From Dimargaris cristalligena (taxonomy: Eukaryota > Kickxellomycota > Dimargaritomycetes > Dimargaritales > Dimargaritaceae), in the NCBI GenBank assembly GCA_027576995.1, contig JANBQC010000105.1, positions 1-59,057 on the forward strand: DNA of 59,057 nucleotides. The letters run 5' to 3'. Positions 11,531-20,400 of this stretch are shown here, piece by piece. The notes under the pieces were generated by a model. The model had not been told where the DNA came from. It made no database searches and worked only from the letters and a program-made list of their open reading frames with translations. Every line of letters starts with the position of its first letter. The first letter of the stretch is position 1. The translations under genes and the position numbers were made by a program.

Positions 11531-11842
11531 CTAGTCACGGGTCTTTATAAATATAAGAGCAACAATTACATGTTTGGAATAAGGTGTTCCTTCGCCGGTA
11601 TTCGCAATGCCTTGAACCCTTAGTCGTCTGGTACTTTCTGGATGGATATAGATAGTGGCGGTGGGAACTATAGAACAATATATATTACCGCTATAATTGT
11701 TAATGAAATAGTTATATTTCACCTTCCCGATAACATAGTCCAAATGTGAAAATGTAGGGATAAGTAACCTGCTGACCAGTCGGGGAATCCAGTAGATAAT
11801 ATAGCCCCCTACAGAATAAAGTGGTATCAAATCAACTTCCAT
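11531..11842 (-). CDS. orphan 103-residue protein, possibly the first ORF after a TATA box
   Basis: A single open frame encodes 103 residues with many Ile, Tyr and Thr. The C-terminal half includes the segment YCSIVPTATIYIHPESTRRL and looks like beta-strand-rich protein. No domain, signal peptide or homologue was recognised. A good TATA box (ATTATATAAA on the minus strand, 11918-11927) lies about 75 bp upstream, and the ATG at 11842 is the first one after the expected transcription start. A run 'TTCTGTAG|GG' near the N terminus could be a splice acceptor, so the start is uncertain. The gene lies between the two copies of the duplicated micro-gene but is not part of the duplication. Confidence 0.35.
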   Translation of the reverse strand: MEVDLIPLYSVGGYIIYWIPRLVSRLLIPTFSHLDYVIGKVKYNYFINNYSGNIYCSIVPTATIYIHPESTRRLRVQGIANTGEGTPYSKHVIVALIFIKTRD

Positions 11843-11917
11843 GAACTTGGGCGGTTAGGGTGAATAATTAGGATTACCCTATTTAGTATGTTTTGCGCAT
11901 ATACCATTATTTAATCG

Positions 11918-11927
11918 TTTATATAAT
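11918..11927 (-). promoter_or_regulatory. TATA box for the 103-residue ORF
   Basis: The minus strand reads GATTATATAAACG. Its spacing to the ATG at 11842 leaves a short leader without other ATGs once transcription begins about 30 bp downstream. Confidence 0.4.
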
Positions 11928-12510
11928 CTGGGCAATACTTCCATGGCGGAGGTCTTTGTAATATGATATACAAATGAAGTTTACAATGGGCATTTGATCA
12001 AAATACCATTCCACTAGTGCTCTTTCCTTCTAGTATATTTTGGATAGTTTAACCCATTCACGTGTTTCCCACTGGATTATATCTGCCAATCCAACGATTG
12101 CCATCTGAGCCATGTTCAATGGCCTAGAATTGTGGCATGGGGGCTTCTATAGTTGCGCCATTGATGCTTTATGATTATTATCGCCCTATATGTAAATGCC
12201 TTTCCTTAAGCTGGAATGGGAACGCACTGACTTGATTTCCAAAGGCCACCAGAGTTTTTGTACATTTTCATTATTAGATTCTATAACAATAGTATTGGTA
12301 AAAAAGAAGTCGGCTAACTAACCGCTTTTATTAGTGAAGCGCCGTCTTCTTTTGATTCTTAGGACAAGTGCCATCCGTTAGACATGGTAGTCGCTGATTC
12401 ATGGCCATGTTATTATGTGTGAATATATCGGAGGAACATTAAGCCACACACCCACCGTCGGTATGATTGCATCACTTGTTCTCCTATAAGACACTTTCAA
12501 AATTCTGGCA

Positions 12511-12519
12511 TATAAAAAG
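12511..12519 (+). promoter_or_regulatory. TATA box of micro-gene copy 2
   Basis: TATAAAAAG lies 215 bp before the ATG at 12726, matching the position of CATAAAAAG in copy 1. There is no intervening ATG. Confidence 0.55.
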
Positions 12520-12725
12520 ATACAGTCTTCCTAGCAAGCACATCCAATATTATTTACCAATCGTATTATTAAACCAACCACTGCAAACTCTCAGTAGCCA
12601 TCTTTTAATTATCGTCCGGTATCGTCCAAAGTCCGTTCCTCGTGTCAATTTCGGCACTATCTTCTCTTACAGCCCAGTTCGCCAACGTTACTCTCAGCAA
12701 CTCGACAACCAATCTGCTTTTCAGC

Positions 12726-13156
12726 ATGCCTGCATTACTTCCCGGGGATGACTGGGAGACTCTGACAAAAGGAGGTAAGATTCATACATGGGAGGGGGGG
12801 GGTATTTAATAGCTGCTCGAATATTTGGTCAACATTGGCCTTCATACTTCATGCTTGGCTTTAACATCTTTATCGGATCAACTACCTCGCAACAGTGTAC
12901 ATAATATGCCTAGGCCGAACCTAATCCAATTATTATATTCAACACAGTTATACCGGGGCTAATAGTTCACTTACTTCTTGATTATTTGATTCTCATTTTA
13001 CCAGCTTCTATCTCATTCATTTTTAGGGACAACCCTCAAAGGGAATATGATGCCTTATTCTATGAATATCTAGAACTATCCGATGAAATCGTCCTGCTTC
13101 GTCGGGATGGTAACGCACATGTATATGACGCCAGTTCAGTTGCATTTTGGAACTAA
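12726..13156 (+). CDS. two-exon 66-residue protein of unknown function, paralogue 2
   Basis: Exons 12726-12774 and 13005-13156 are joined phase 1. The donor is GGAG|GTAAGA, a GGGCTAATAG branch-like motif is present, and the acceptor is TTTTACCAG. A nearer acceptor, TTTTTAG at 13026, would break the frame. Exon 1 encodes MPALLPGDDWETLTKG. Exon 2 contains ISFIFRDNPQREYDALFYEY, then a DEIVLLRRDG segment and ends in VAFWN. By eye about 19 of 50 exon-2 residues match paralogue 1, while the non-coding flanks look at least as similar, so the protein seems to evolve quickly. No known domain was recognised. Both copies remain open and spliceable, which argues against simple decay. Confidence 0.62.
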
Positions 13157-13684
13157 GAGCATTCAAAAGTTTGACTCAACTCCTTCTAAGCAATGTGTCT
13201 AGTTCTGAACCACTTGCCAGTCTAGGTGCTTCACCTACCTGATTTTATTGCTCTGTAACAAAATCCACTTCAACATCTTGTTGATCATGTGCTAATTTAT
13301 TGACGTGAATACACCACGAAATGTACAAGCTAAATAACAGCCACTAATATTGCTACCCATAATTATCTAGGCAACTTGCGGATCAGACAATTGACCATGT
13401 ATGTCACTGGGGCGTCAGTCGCTAACGAGTTGGAGGGACCTCAACAGTGTAGGCTACGCTTTGGCTGTCTGGTAGGAGGCGGGGTAGTATAATTTTGGTC
13501 AATTTGTAGAAATGGCTTTTCTGATTATTACTGTTCAAAATGTTTTCTCTCATATATTATCGTTGATAGATGCCGTCGACGTTTTGTTATTTATTGGCAA
13601 TGTTTATTACGCCAATTGGACAAGTCCACGGTCTGCAATAACCGAAAAGTCATCGTGCACCTGTGTAAAGAACATGGCAGAGAC

Positions 13685-13827
13685 AAATTTTTCCGTAAAA
13701 ATAGAATAAACTAATAGGGTCAGGTGGTAGGAAGGAATAAAATAAGGAGAAAGATAGAGAAACAAATTTTCGCATGGAAATTTTTCCTTTCTACTTCGGG
13801 GAAAGTAATATTTTTACGGAAAAATTT
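13685..13827. repeat. 19-bp perfect inverted repeat around a 105-bp core
   Basis: AAATTTTTCCGTAAAAATA at 13685-13703 is exactly reversed as TATTTTTACGGAAAAATTT at 13809-13827. The core contains a weaker internal copy ('caaattttcgcatggaaattt'). It could be a short MITE of a second family or a hairpin-forming element. It has no coding content and no second copy was noticed in the window. Confidence 0.7.
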
Positions 13828-13872
13828 TTCTTTCCCCTCTATTAACATAATGAGTTTTTAAAAACGAATTCT

Positions 13873-13922
13873 TCCATGCACGTATTGTGTAAAGCTTTAT
13901 ACAGTTAGGTTGAATTTCACCC
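13873..13922 (+). mobile_element. truncated MITE (family A), right half only
   Basis: The sequence from 'ccatgcacgtattgtgtaaa' to 'gaatttcaccc' matches the right half of the copy at 36639-36774 and is followed by ATAT. No left end was found upstream. Confidence 0.6.
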
Positions 13923-14061
13923 ATATCTAAACCAATTTTTCAGGCGCCGCTGTCTCCACCAATGGATCCACACCCTTCCAGATTTTTTTTAGTCTCTAAG
14001 GACCAAGTTGGCCGGCTGATGAAGGTGATATACCCCGCCGCAATCCGAGCATAGCCCCCCC

Positions 14062-14190
14062 TATATAAAGCCGTGGGCTCGGTGATTCTAGGATCAGACA
14101 TTATTCTCTATTCCTATCTGCTTTATTATACTTTCACTTAATCATTTCGAGATCCAGGTCGTTGTACTTTAAGCGTTTCCCCGTAAGGTA
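14062..14190 (+). promoter_or_regulatory. TATA box followed by an ATG-free leader and a splice donor
   Basis: TATATAAAG at 14062-14070 is preceded by a C-rich tract. About 120 bases without any ATG follow, then a strong donor-like site CCGTAAG|GTAAGTTCAC near 14188. This looks like a first non-coding exon, possibly of the now broken kinase gene downstream; that link is inferred from position only. Confidence 0.4.
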
Positions 14191-14828
14191 AGTTCACTCG
14201 TGTGATTCGGTTTCTTTTCTTTGGTTTGTTGAATGTTTTGGCAATGAGGATATCACGCTGGCACCAATCTGATGTATAGGAACAAGCGATGATTCAGTAT
14301 GGCTCCATGCCTGGAGTCCTGAGCCTTTACTTCATCAAGTAAACTTTTAAGTGGGACAACAGTCCCCTCTAATCATACGATTCCGGACGGTCGCTAATCA
14401 ATGAATAATACATTTGTTTTCTGATTTCTAATTGTAACTAGGTTGTGCCAATACTTATCTGGCTTCACATTTCCTGTAATTTAATTTTCTGTTAATAAAA
14501 ATAATTTGGTCCAAAAGTATGTTCTCAGTCGCGGTCATGGGCACTTTATACTATTAAAAGAGACTGCCAACGTCCAAATTGTATCTGATGTGTCCTAGCT
14601 AATATGAGGAGGGTGTATAACTGTAATCGATCTTTCGGATCAATTTATTACGTGTATGAGGGAAGACACGAGCCAAACATGATAAAAAAAAATATTTTCC
14701 TTACTAATGGGTCAGTCTGTTTTTTTTTTATAATCTAGAAACCCTAGTAATTTACGAAATAGCACTGTATGTGTCAGGTAATTGAAATCCCACCCGCGTA
14801 GGAGTATATCACTATACTTGCCAAGTAG

Positions 14829-15528
14829 TTGGCCACAACCGTACTAATATTTAACGGCAATGTGGTGGTTTAGAAAGGTTCCTGAGTGACACATCAAGGA
14901 GATCTAATGATGGATGTGGCTCACTTGGTTGGTATTCCAGCCCCACGAGCCATTGGAACATACAAATCAACCGACAATGGAATTGTCATTGAGATGGACT
15001 ATGTGCTTGGGGTTACCCTCAAAACCATGTTAGCATCACTGAAAAATGACAAACTGGATCGTATAGGCAAGTAGATGTACGATATCGCGGATCGTTTACA
15101 AACATGTGTGTCGTCTAACAATGAGAACAATCCCATCAGTGGAAATCCATTACCTGTTAACGACGAGTGTATTCCACTGACTAGCTTACATGATAATTTT
15201 GGTAATGGACGCGCCGACTGCTTTGGCATATTATACATATATCCTATATTACAAGGAATGTTTGGCGATAATAGCCAGAGGGTGGTCCTTGCTCACAATG
15301 ACATCCAATCCAGCAACATCATTATAGACTCAAGCATGCTAGTCATCCAGGCCCTCCTGGACTAGGAGTATAGCGGCTTTTATCCCTAGTATTGGGAATA
15401 CGCTAAGCTCTTGGGGATGGAGGCCTGGGGTAGCCCGTGAGGTGGGTGGGATAGCAATTAAACATCGGCGACAATATCCTCAGGAATATTTAGCGGCTAA
15501 TAAGGAGTGTACCTATTTTCTCCAACAT
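14829..15528 (+). pseudogene. broken APH-type phosphotransferase gene
   Basis: The frame reads as an aminoglycoside-phosphotransferase-fold kinase of the large fungal APH family. It shows an N-lobe stretch GNVVV.KGS, the segment VGIPAPRAIGTY, a hinge-like IEMDYVLGVTL, and the catalytic-loop motif AHNDIQSSNIIID (HxDxxxxN). After these comes the D-E-x-S-G-FYP segment of the metal-binding loop, then YWEYAKLLG. It is interrupted in frame by TAG at 14871, TGA at 14883, and TAG at 15072, 15363 and 15387, with TGA at 15438. The trace then continues in another frame (PQEYLAANKECTYFLQH) up to a MITE inserted at 15529. The number of breaks makes expression of a full kinase impossible. No intact copy lies in the window. 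Confidence 0.75.
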
Positions 15529-15664
15529 GAGAGAGGTTTAACCCGACTATATAACGAATAGCCCGCTAGATGAAGCAAACACTACTGGTTAAAAATATAT
15601 TGCCCAGCTTATATTCTATATATATACCATTCAAAACTGTATACAGTTAGACTGAATTTCACCC
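15529..15664 (+). mobile_element. MITE copy (family A) at the end of the APH pseudogene
   Basis: A 136-bp copy with ends GAGAGAGGTTTAACCCGACT and the complement of GGGTGAAATTCAGTCTAACT. The flanks acat and atat are consistent with a mutated 4-bp duplication. It truncates the kinase relic, whose last visible frame runs into the element's terminal repeat. Confidence 0.72.
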
Positions 15665-15869
15665 ATATTGAGTGTATCAAAACCCTTACTCGCTCCTACA
15701 GTTATCATCAAGATGGACAACCTAAAGCGGACTGGTAGGTTACATTCAATTAATGTTTGCCTATTAGTTATATAAGCAATTTTATATATCTAGGTCCCGG
15801 ATTTTATCAGTTTCTAGTATGAATGTAGTGCAGTAACTATCCAATGTACAGTGTGTAACGGTTTAGGTC

Positions 15870-16200
15870 GAGTGGGACCGGTGGATCAACCGAGTTTCCA
15901 AGGAGGGAATGATTTGACAAAATAACAAGGCGCCGAGTTGGGCGAGAAAGCTTTTTTAAAGAATTATTTATTGATTATTAAATCGAAACTTAAGGAGCTA
16001 AGATTATATTATGTCTATTCATTATATACTACTTGGTTGGTTGTCTGCTGGCTTGGGCGGCTGCTGTTCGCCACTTGCCCGGTGGAGGCGGATGTGAGGG
16101 GAAGGACGATTTCATTGGTCGGATGTCCTAGTCGTTCTACAATTGGGTGTTCCGCCTCGCCTGGCGGTTGCAAGTGTAGTATGCTATTCAGAAGTCTCAC
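15870..16200. repeat. diverged duplicated segment, copy A
   Basis: This segment aligns with 17390-17745 in the same orientation. Common blocks are the 'gtcgagtg' or 'gccgagtg' start, 'ccgagttggg'/'ccgaattggg', 'tatttatta', 'atatac..cttggttggt', 'cgccacttgccc' and 'ggcggttg'. On the minus strand it ends in an open frame finishing ...TTNQVVYNE-stop at 16015. Copy B finishes ...TNQGVYNK-stop at 17555. These may be C-terminal remnants of a minus-strand gene family, but the plus-strand frames also align, so the coding strand is unresolved. Confidence 0.5.
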
Positions 16201-16261
16201 CGACCAACCTATTTTAACTGATTTATTATTTTTATATTTGTATAATTTCTTTCACTGGTAG

Positions 16262-16984
16262 ATCTTTTTTTATTATACCGGCAAGACGACCCCTAGAAAT
16301 GTCGGTCTAGGGCAGGTTTATTATATTGATAGAGCTGCCAATGGTGTAGTCCCAAAACTGCCTGCTGGGTCACACATGTTTTTAGATGTCAATACCTACA
16401 CTTTCTACGCTGTAAGAGATACTCCCGAATCATTTGACATTACGGTCCCAAGTTTCTTGGGTGATTGACCTGCCTTACTACCCGAGAACCAATGGCCACC
16501 CGGGATGGTAGCTCAACCAAATATACTGCCTGAAGTAGTCTTTTACAATCTGAGTGATCCTTTGAGGGCGGAGTCCATCCCTATACTACCTGAAAGTCCA
16601 CTAAGACCTGTGTTTTCTACTCCGTCTTCCACCGGCTACAGTATCTCTTGGCCCAACTATCCCCCCAGTCCCATTCTGCATACATCAGAAGCGGTTCAGG
16701 GTTTGGGTAATCCCTTATCCTCTCCCACGGACCATTATACAGCCTCGATGTTGGGTGGCCAGGCCTTATACACACCCATTAATGAGGCCCAACAGGGCAG
16801 GTCATTGCCCCGGTTTATAAGCAACCCGCCTGAAACGAGGCAGACCCTAGTCACGCCCCCGGTTAGCAGCCCTGTGCAAAGCCTTAGCGATGATGGCGAT
16901 GATCGCTTTGGTAGTGCTGATAGGGTTGATACCGATGATAGCGATGGGGAGGACCAGCAAGTGCCTACCAATGATGGCAAATAA
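16262..16984 (+). pseudogene. open frame interrupted by one TGA; unknown protein
   Basis: From 16262 to 16984 one frame stays open except for TGA at 16466-16468. The first part (68 codons) reads like folded protein, with segments VGLGQVYYIDRAANG and GSHMFLDVNTYTFYAVRD. After the stop come PALLPENQWPPG and a 160-residue Pro/Ser-rich part ending in an acidic tail (DGDDRFGSADRVDTDDSDGE). The Pro/Ser-rich part alone has an ATG at 16505. It could be two genes, a pseudogene, or exons of one gene where the stop lies in an unrecognised intron. No family was recognised. The PALLPENQW stretch resembles exon 1 of the micro-gene pair at 9924 and 12726. Confidence 0.4.
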
Positions 16985-17389
16985 GCACTATTCACGAGCA
17001 ACTGTCCTCCAGAAATCGGGATGTTTTAGCAACAGTTAAACAAAGGTGCTGTAGGGGATTCGTGATGGATTAACCACTTCCACGTTACGACCCCATCCAC
17101 TAGAACTGTAACAGGTTTTTGAAGCATAACACTAAGGATGTTACACCGAAATCATCAGATAAGTCAATTGAAATGTATTCTTGGTAAAATTAGATTTTGA
17201 TACATCGGTCGAAATAAAGCACCAGATTCCCTTATCGTAATTGTGAAAGTGAATGCTGATAGGGATTTAATCACACTTGGTCATAAATGGGTGATTATTT
17301 TTTGAAATTAAAATATCGCCTAGGTTGAACACTCTTAACCTGCTAAATAAGAGGCCATGTGGGTAGACTTGATATTGAGACTGTCATAG

Positions 17390-17745
17390 GTAGGCCGAGT
17401 GAGGTATGTGGACTTGCCAAATTTCTGAGTAGGGGCGAGGATTATAATTACCAAATGCCGAATTGGGTGGGATAAGATTCTGAAGCGAAGATTTCTAAAA
17501 GAGATATTTATTAAATATCAAATCAAGCCTTTGAAGATCAAATCCGGGGTATATCTATTTGTTATATACGCCTTGGTTGGTCGCCACTTGCCCAATAGAG
17601 ATGGATATAGGTGGAGGGACGAGTTGGGCGGTTGTATTGGTGGGGCATTCTAGTCACCCTGTAGTGATGTGGCTCGCGTTGTTTGGCAGTTGTAGGAACA
17701 GTACCATGAACACTCCCAATCAATACCCACTACCTAACAGGTACA
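17390..17745. repeat. diverged duplicated segment, copy B
   Basis: The counterpart of 15870-16200. The minus-strand frame that ends at 17555 is broken by a TGA at 17653-17655, so this copy looks decayed. Nothing upstream or downstream corresponds to the 16262-16984 open frame. Confidence 0.45.
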
Positions 17746-18278
17746 AGGGAGGTAAATAAGTAGGGGATTTGGATTCACATTCTACTGCATCAGGGCTGGA
17801 TGTATTTCGGCTTGGCCATTGTGCCAGTGGCCCGTTTGCTGATTCCTTGGTAATACATTGCCGTAGTTAAATAATAATCGCACGAGCATTTCTCGGCCTG
17901 AGCTACGGCCTAGTTTTCTATTCCCGCCAGGTTGTCTTCATCGGCAGTGTGTATCAATCATTGTGCCTTGCTGTCTTTAGCCAGAACACGCCTATCAGTG
18001 AATAGCTATGAAACGTACTTGCCATTGTGACCTAAATTATGACTTGGAAACTCAGTTACGGTCCTCAGCGTACATGTCTATTTGGATTAGACATGGGTAC
18101 GACCTGGTCTATACCGGTTTGTTCCTGTTTAATCGTCTTCCAAATTGACGCCAGAACCCCGGTGGTTCCATCCGCTTAACGATTTCTAGAGCTGCGGTAA
18201 TTCTTCATTGAATATCTATCGTTTGGTCTCCATTGCTAATTCGCTCTAATTCGCTATTCGCATTATGCTCGCTAGCGC
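17746..18278. other. intergenic
   Basis: No convincing gene. A 62-codon minus-strand frame at 18205-18393 is Trp-rich and open but overlaps the TATA box and leader of the plus-strand gene that follows, so it is not called. Confidence 0.4.
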
Positions 18279-18286
18279 TATAAATA
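18279..18286 (+). promoter_or_regulatory. TATA box and spliced leader of the 18855 gene
   Basis: TATAAATA is embedded in the palindrome-like GCGCTATAAATACAGCGC. Transcription expected near 18310 would give a leader with no ATG up to a strong donor TTACAG|GTAAGT at 18652. Acceptors follow at 18708 (CACCTAG) and 18808 (CGACCTTAG). Using the second one makes the ATG at 18855 the first in the mRNA. Confidence 0.42.
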
Positions 18287-18854
18287 CAGCGCCAGTCTTT
18301 CCAATCCATGAATAAATCAGACCATTCTACGTGCGCTTCTCCAGGAAATCGAGTTACTACTTCGAGTATCATTTTTAGTATTTTCAGAGTCATTCCCGAG
18401 TATTTACAGAGTTTCTCGAGTTATCCTGGGTTCCTAGAGTCTTCAGGGTTTTACCCAATTATCAGTGTTTTCTGGGCCTTATCAGTGCTATTGTGTCTTT
18501 TTGAGTATATTTATTATCTATAGCTTATATTCACATATTCCCGGTGGCAGAGAACCCTTCCGCCCTCCGTGCCCTTGTCCCTCCCGAGTTCCTCGCAAAA
18601 ACCCCGTGCCTCCACCGCCCCACAGGCTATATTCGTATCAAGCTGTTACAGGTAAGTTGATATCCTTAACGCCCAACCCCTCATTTCTGTTAACTATTTC
18701 CCACCTAGCTTGTTGCTTTATGGTGGTGCGCTGCATTAATACATAGGGTGCCTGCACTAATTATGTGTTCCTCTAAACTGGCTGTCTTTTTACTCCTACC
18801 GACCTTAGACCCCTGCCATCTAAAAGTGTACACCCGACACACAACCCAATAGCG

Positions 18855-19241
18855 ATGTCTAATATCTTCACCCGTGCCGAATACCTGGGATATACGGTCA
18901 ACCATGAAGGTACCTTTTGTCAGAGATCTGACGGCACCTACCTCTTATTCCATGCGAAGGGGAGTAAAGCCACTGGGTTTCAATATACCGTGGATAAAAA
19001 GGATGCACTCTATGACGAGTCGGCGACCTATGTACAGGGCTCCGAAAGAGAGTTGGGACGATTTAATGATGATGATTATCATAAAATAGTTCAGCAACTT
19101 TCCGAACTATATGTCGATACACAGGTGAAATCGGTCAGTGATGCCATGAAGAGTACTTGGAATTGTCGATCATGGGTCAGCACGGCTATTCCCGTAATCA
19201 CGCAGTACGGGTGCGACAAGCAAACCATGGGCGACAAATAA
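18855..19241 (+). CDS. 128-residue protein with WNCRSWV motif, unknown function
   Basis: A single open frame from ATG 18855 to TAA. The N-terminal half looks like beta strands (segments GTYLLFHAKGSKATGFQY), followed by a helical LGRFNDDDYHKIVQQL stretch and then STWNCRSWVSTAIPVI. From memory, small uncharacterised fungal proteins share a similar plan: a strand-rich start, a helix, then a W-N/R-C-R/x-W-V/I motif with an invariant Cys. I consider this a likely member, but no function is established that I can name. No signal peptide or membrane segment is seen. Codon usage looks less GC-biased than in the housekeeping genes, as for the other island genes. The TATA box and spliced ATG-free leader upstream support it being a real gene. 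Confidence 0.55.
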   Translation: MSNIFTRAEYLGYTVNHEGTFCQRSDGTYLLFHAKGSKATGFQYTVDKKDALYDESATYVQGSERELGRFNDDDYHKIVQQLSELYVDTQVKSVSDAMKSTWNCRSWVSTAIPVITQYGCDKQTMGDK

Positions 19242-20400
19242 TGTAGCATATATAGGTGCTGAGCGTGACGTTTTACGTCCCTTGTTGGACGCACAATCTT
19301 TTATTGGCATGTCTCTCTGTGCCTCTTTTATTATTATACAATTGTTCAAGTTGTTACTATTTTATATTCTTCCGGGGTATCTCAGTTTCAGTGGCCATAC
19401 TAACTTTTTATAAAGGATGTCCTCGGTGGATGAGGAATAAAACAAAAATGGCACAATCCACTACAACTCGCACCTCCACATTTACGATTCCTCTACTTAC
19501 TCACTTATTGTTACCTATTTTCTTTGCATATCTCGAATAAACCATTATCTTGACAATAACATTGACACTGAACGAAGTGAGGTTTTTGAACTAACTATTA
19601 TATCGTTACTATGAGGCTAGAAAGGGCAGGGTTATACAAATTGGACTTGTTCCACGCCAAATTGTCTGGTTGTTTTTAGGGTTGAGTTGGACATATCTGG
19701 TTTACAGTTAACCATTACATTAATTAAACACCTCGTTAGAAAAGGGAGGTCTCCAAGTAACCCTTATTCAAGCCGGCGCATATGTTGAATTCATTTGGGA
19801 GTGAAGTAATTATAGAATACTGCTCCATTCCCATCAGTTACTGGGACTAGCTAGTGCCCACAGCTAGTGTGTAGTTGTGTGCCGTTGGATGGCTCTACAC
19901 AAGCCCAGCCTATTCTTGTATAATGGACAGATAAGTGGGTATATGTAAAGCCATGATCTGGTCATTTACTCGTAATACCCGGTCCCCCCAATCTCCCAAA
20001 ATCTCTCTACACGCATATTTAAATTTCAAAATACAGTGTTTATATCTAGAGGCACTTTCAAACAAAAATAAAGCAACTGCAATTAAATAAGATGTAAGGT
20101 AATTGAAGTTAAGTTATATAGCGTGTATATAAACATTTATACATAAAGGTGTGGGGCGAAGGGTCTAAAGAACAACGCTGTTCCGTTGGCAAACGCAAAT
20201 AAAATACTGATTGGGATTCACCACAAATGGGGCAAATTAAGGGCCGCCTTTCTGAGGCAGACATGGGATTATATGGCATTCATCTGGCCAAGCCTTGGGA
20301 TTCCCAGGGAATGAAAGTGACGCAAAAATAAAAATAAAAAACAGGTGGGCTAAAGCGAGAGACGATGGCGTAGGATTGATTATTACCAATCGAATTAAAT
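19242..20400. other. intergenic, end of accessory island
   Basis: AT-rich. A 94-codon frame at 19256-19540 is hydrophobic and of low complexity, with no further support. The last few hundred bases hold A-rich tracts beyond the 3' end of the minus-strand ABC gene, for example 'caaaaataaaaataaaaaac' near 20325. No feature is called. Confidence 0.5.

Larger units (their letters stand above)
12013..13525 (+). repeat. duplicated gene segment, copy 2
   Basis: The partner of 9217-10690, in the same orientation and about 2.8 kb downstream. Similarity runs through promoter, both exons, the intron (230 nt here, 183 nt in copy 1) and the 3' flank, ending near 'caatttgtagaaatggc'. Confidence 0.8.

Noticed and set aside
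14829..15440. TAG recoding (stop reassigned to an amino acid) to explain the APH frame
   Set aside because: TAG is used as a normal terminator elsewhere in the window (for example PMT2 and striatin), and the APH frame also has TGA stops and a frameshift.
19256..19540. 94-codon hydrophobic frame downstream of the WNCRSWV gene
   Set aside because: Low-complexity Leu/Tyr/Phe-rich translation from AT-rich 3' flank, with no ATG context, promoter or homology signal.
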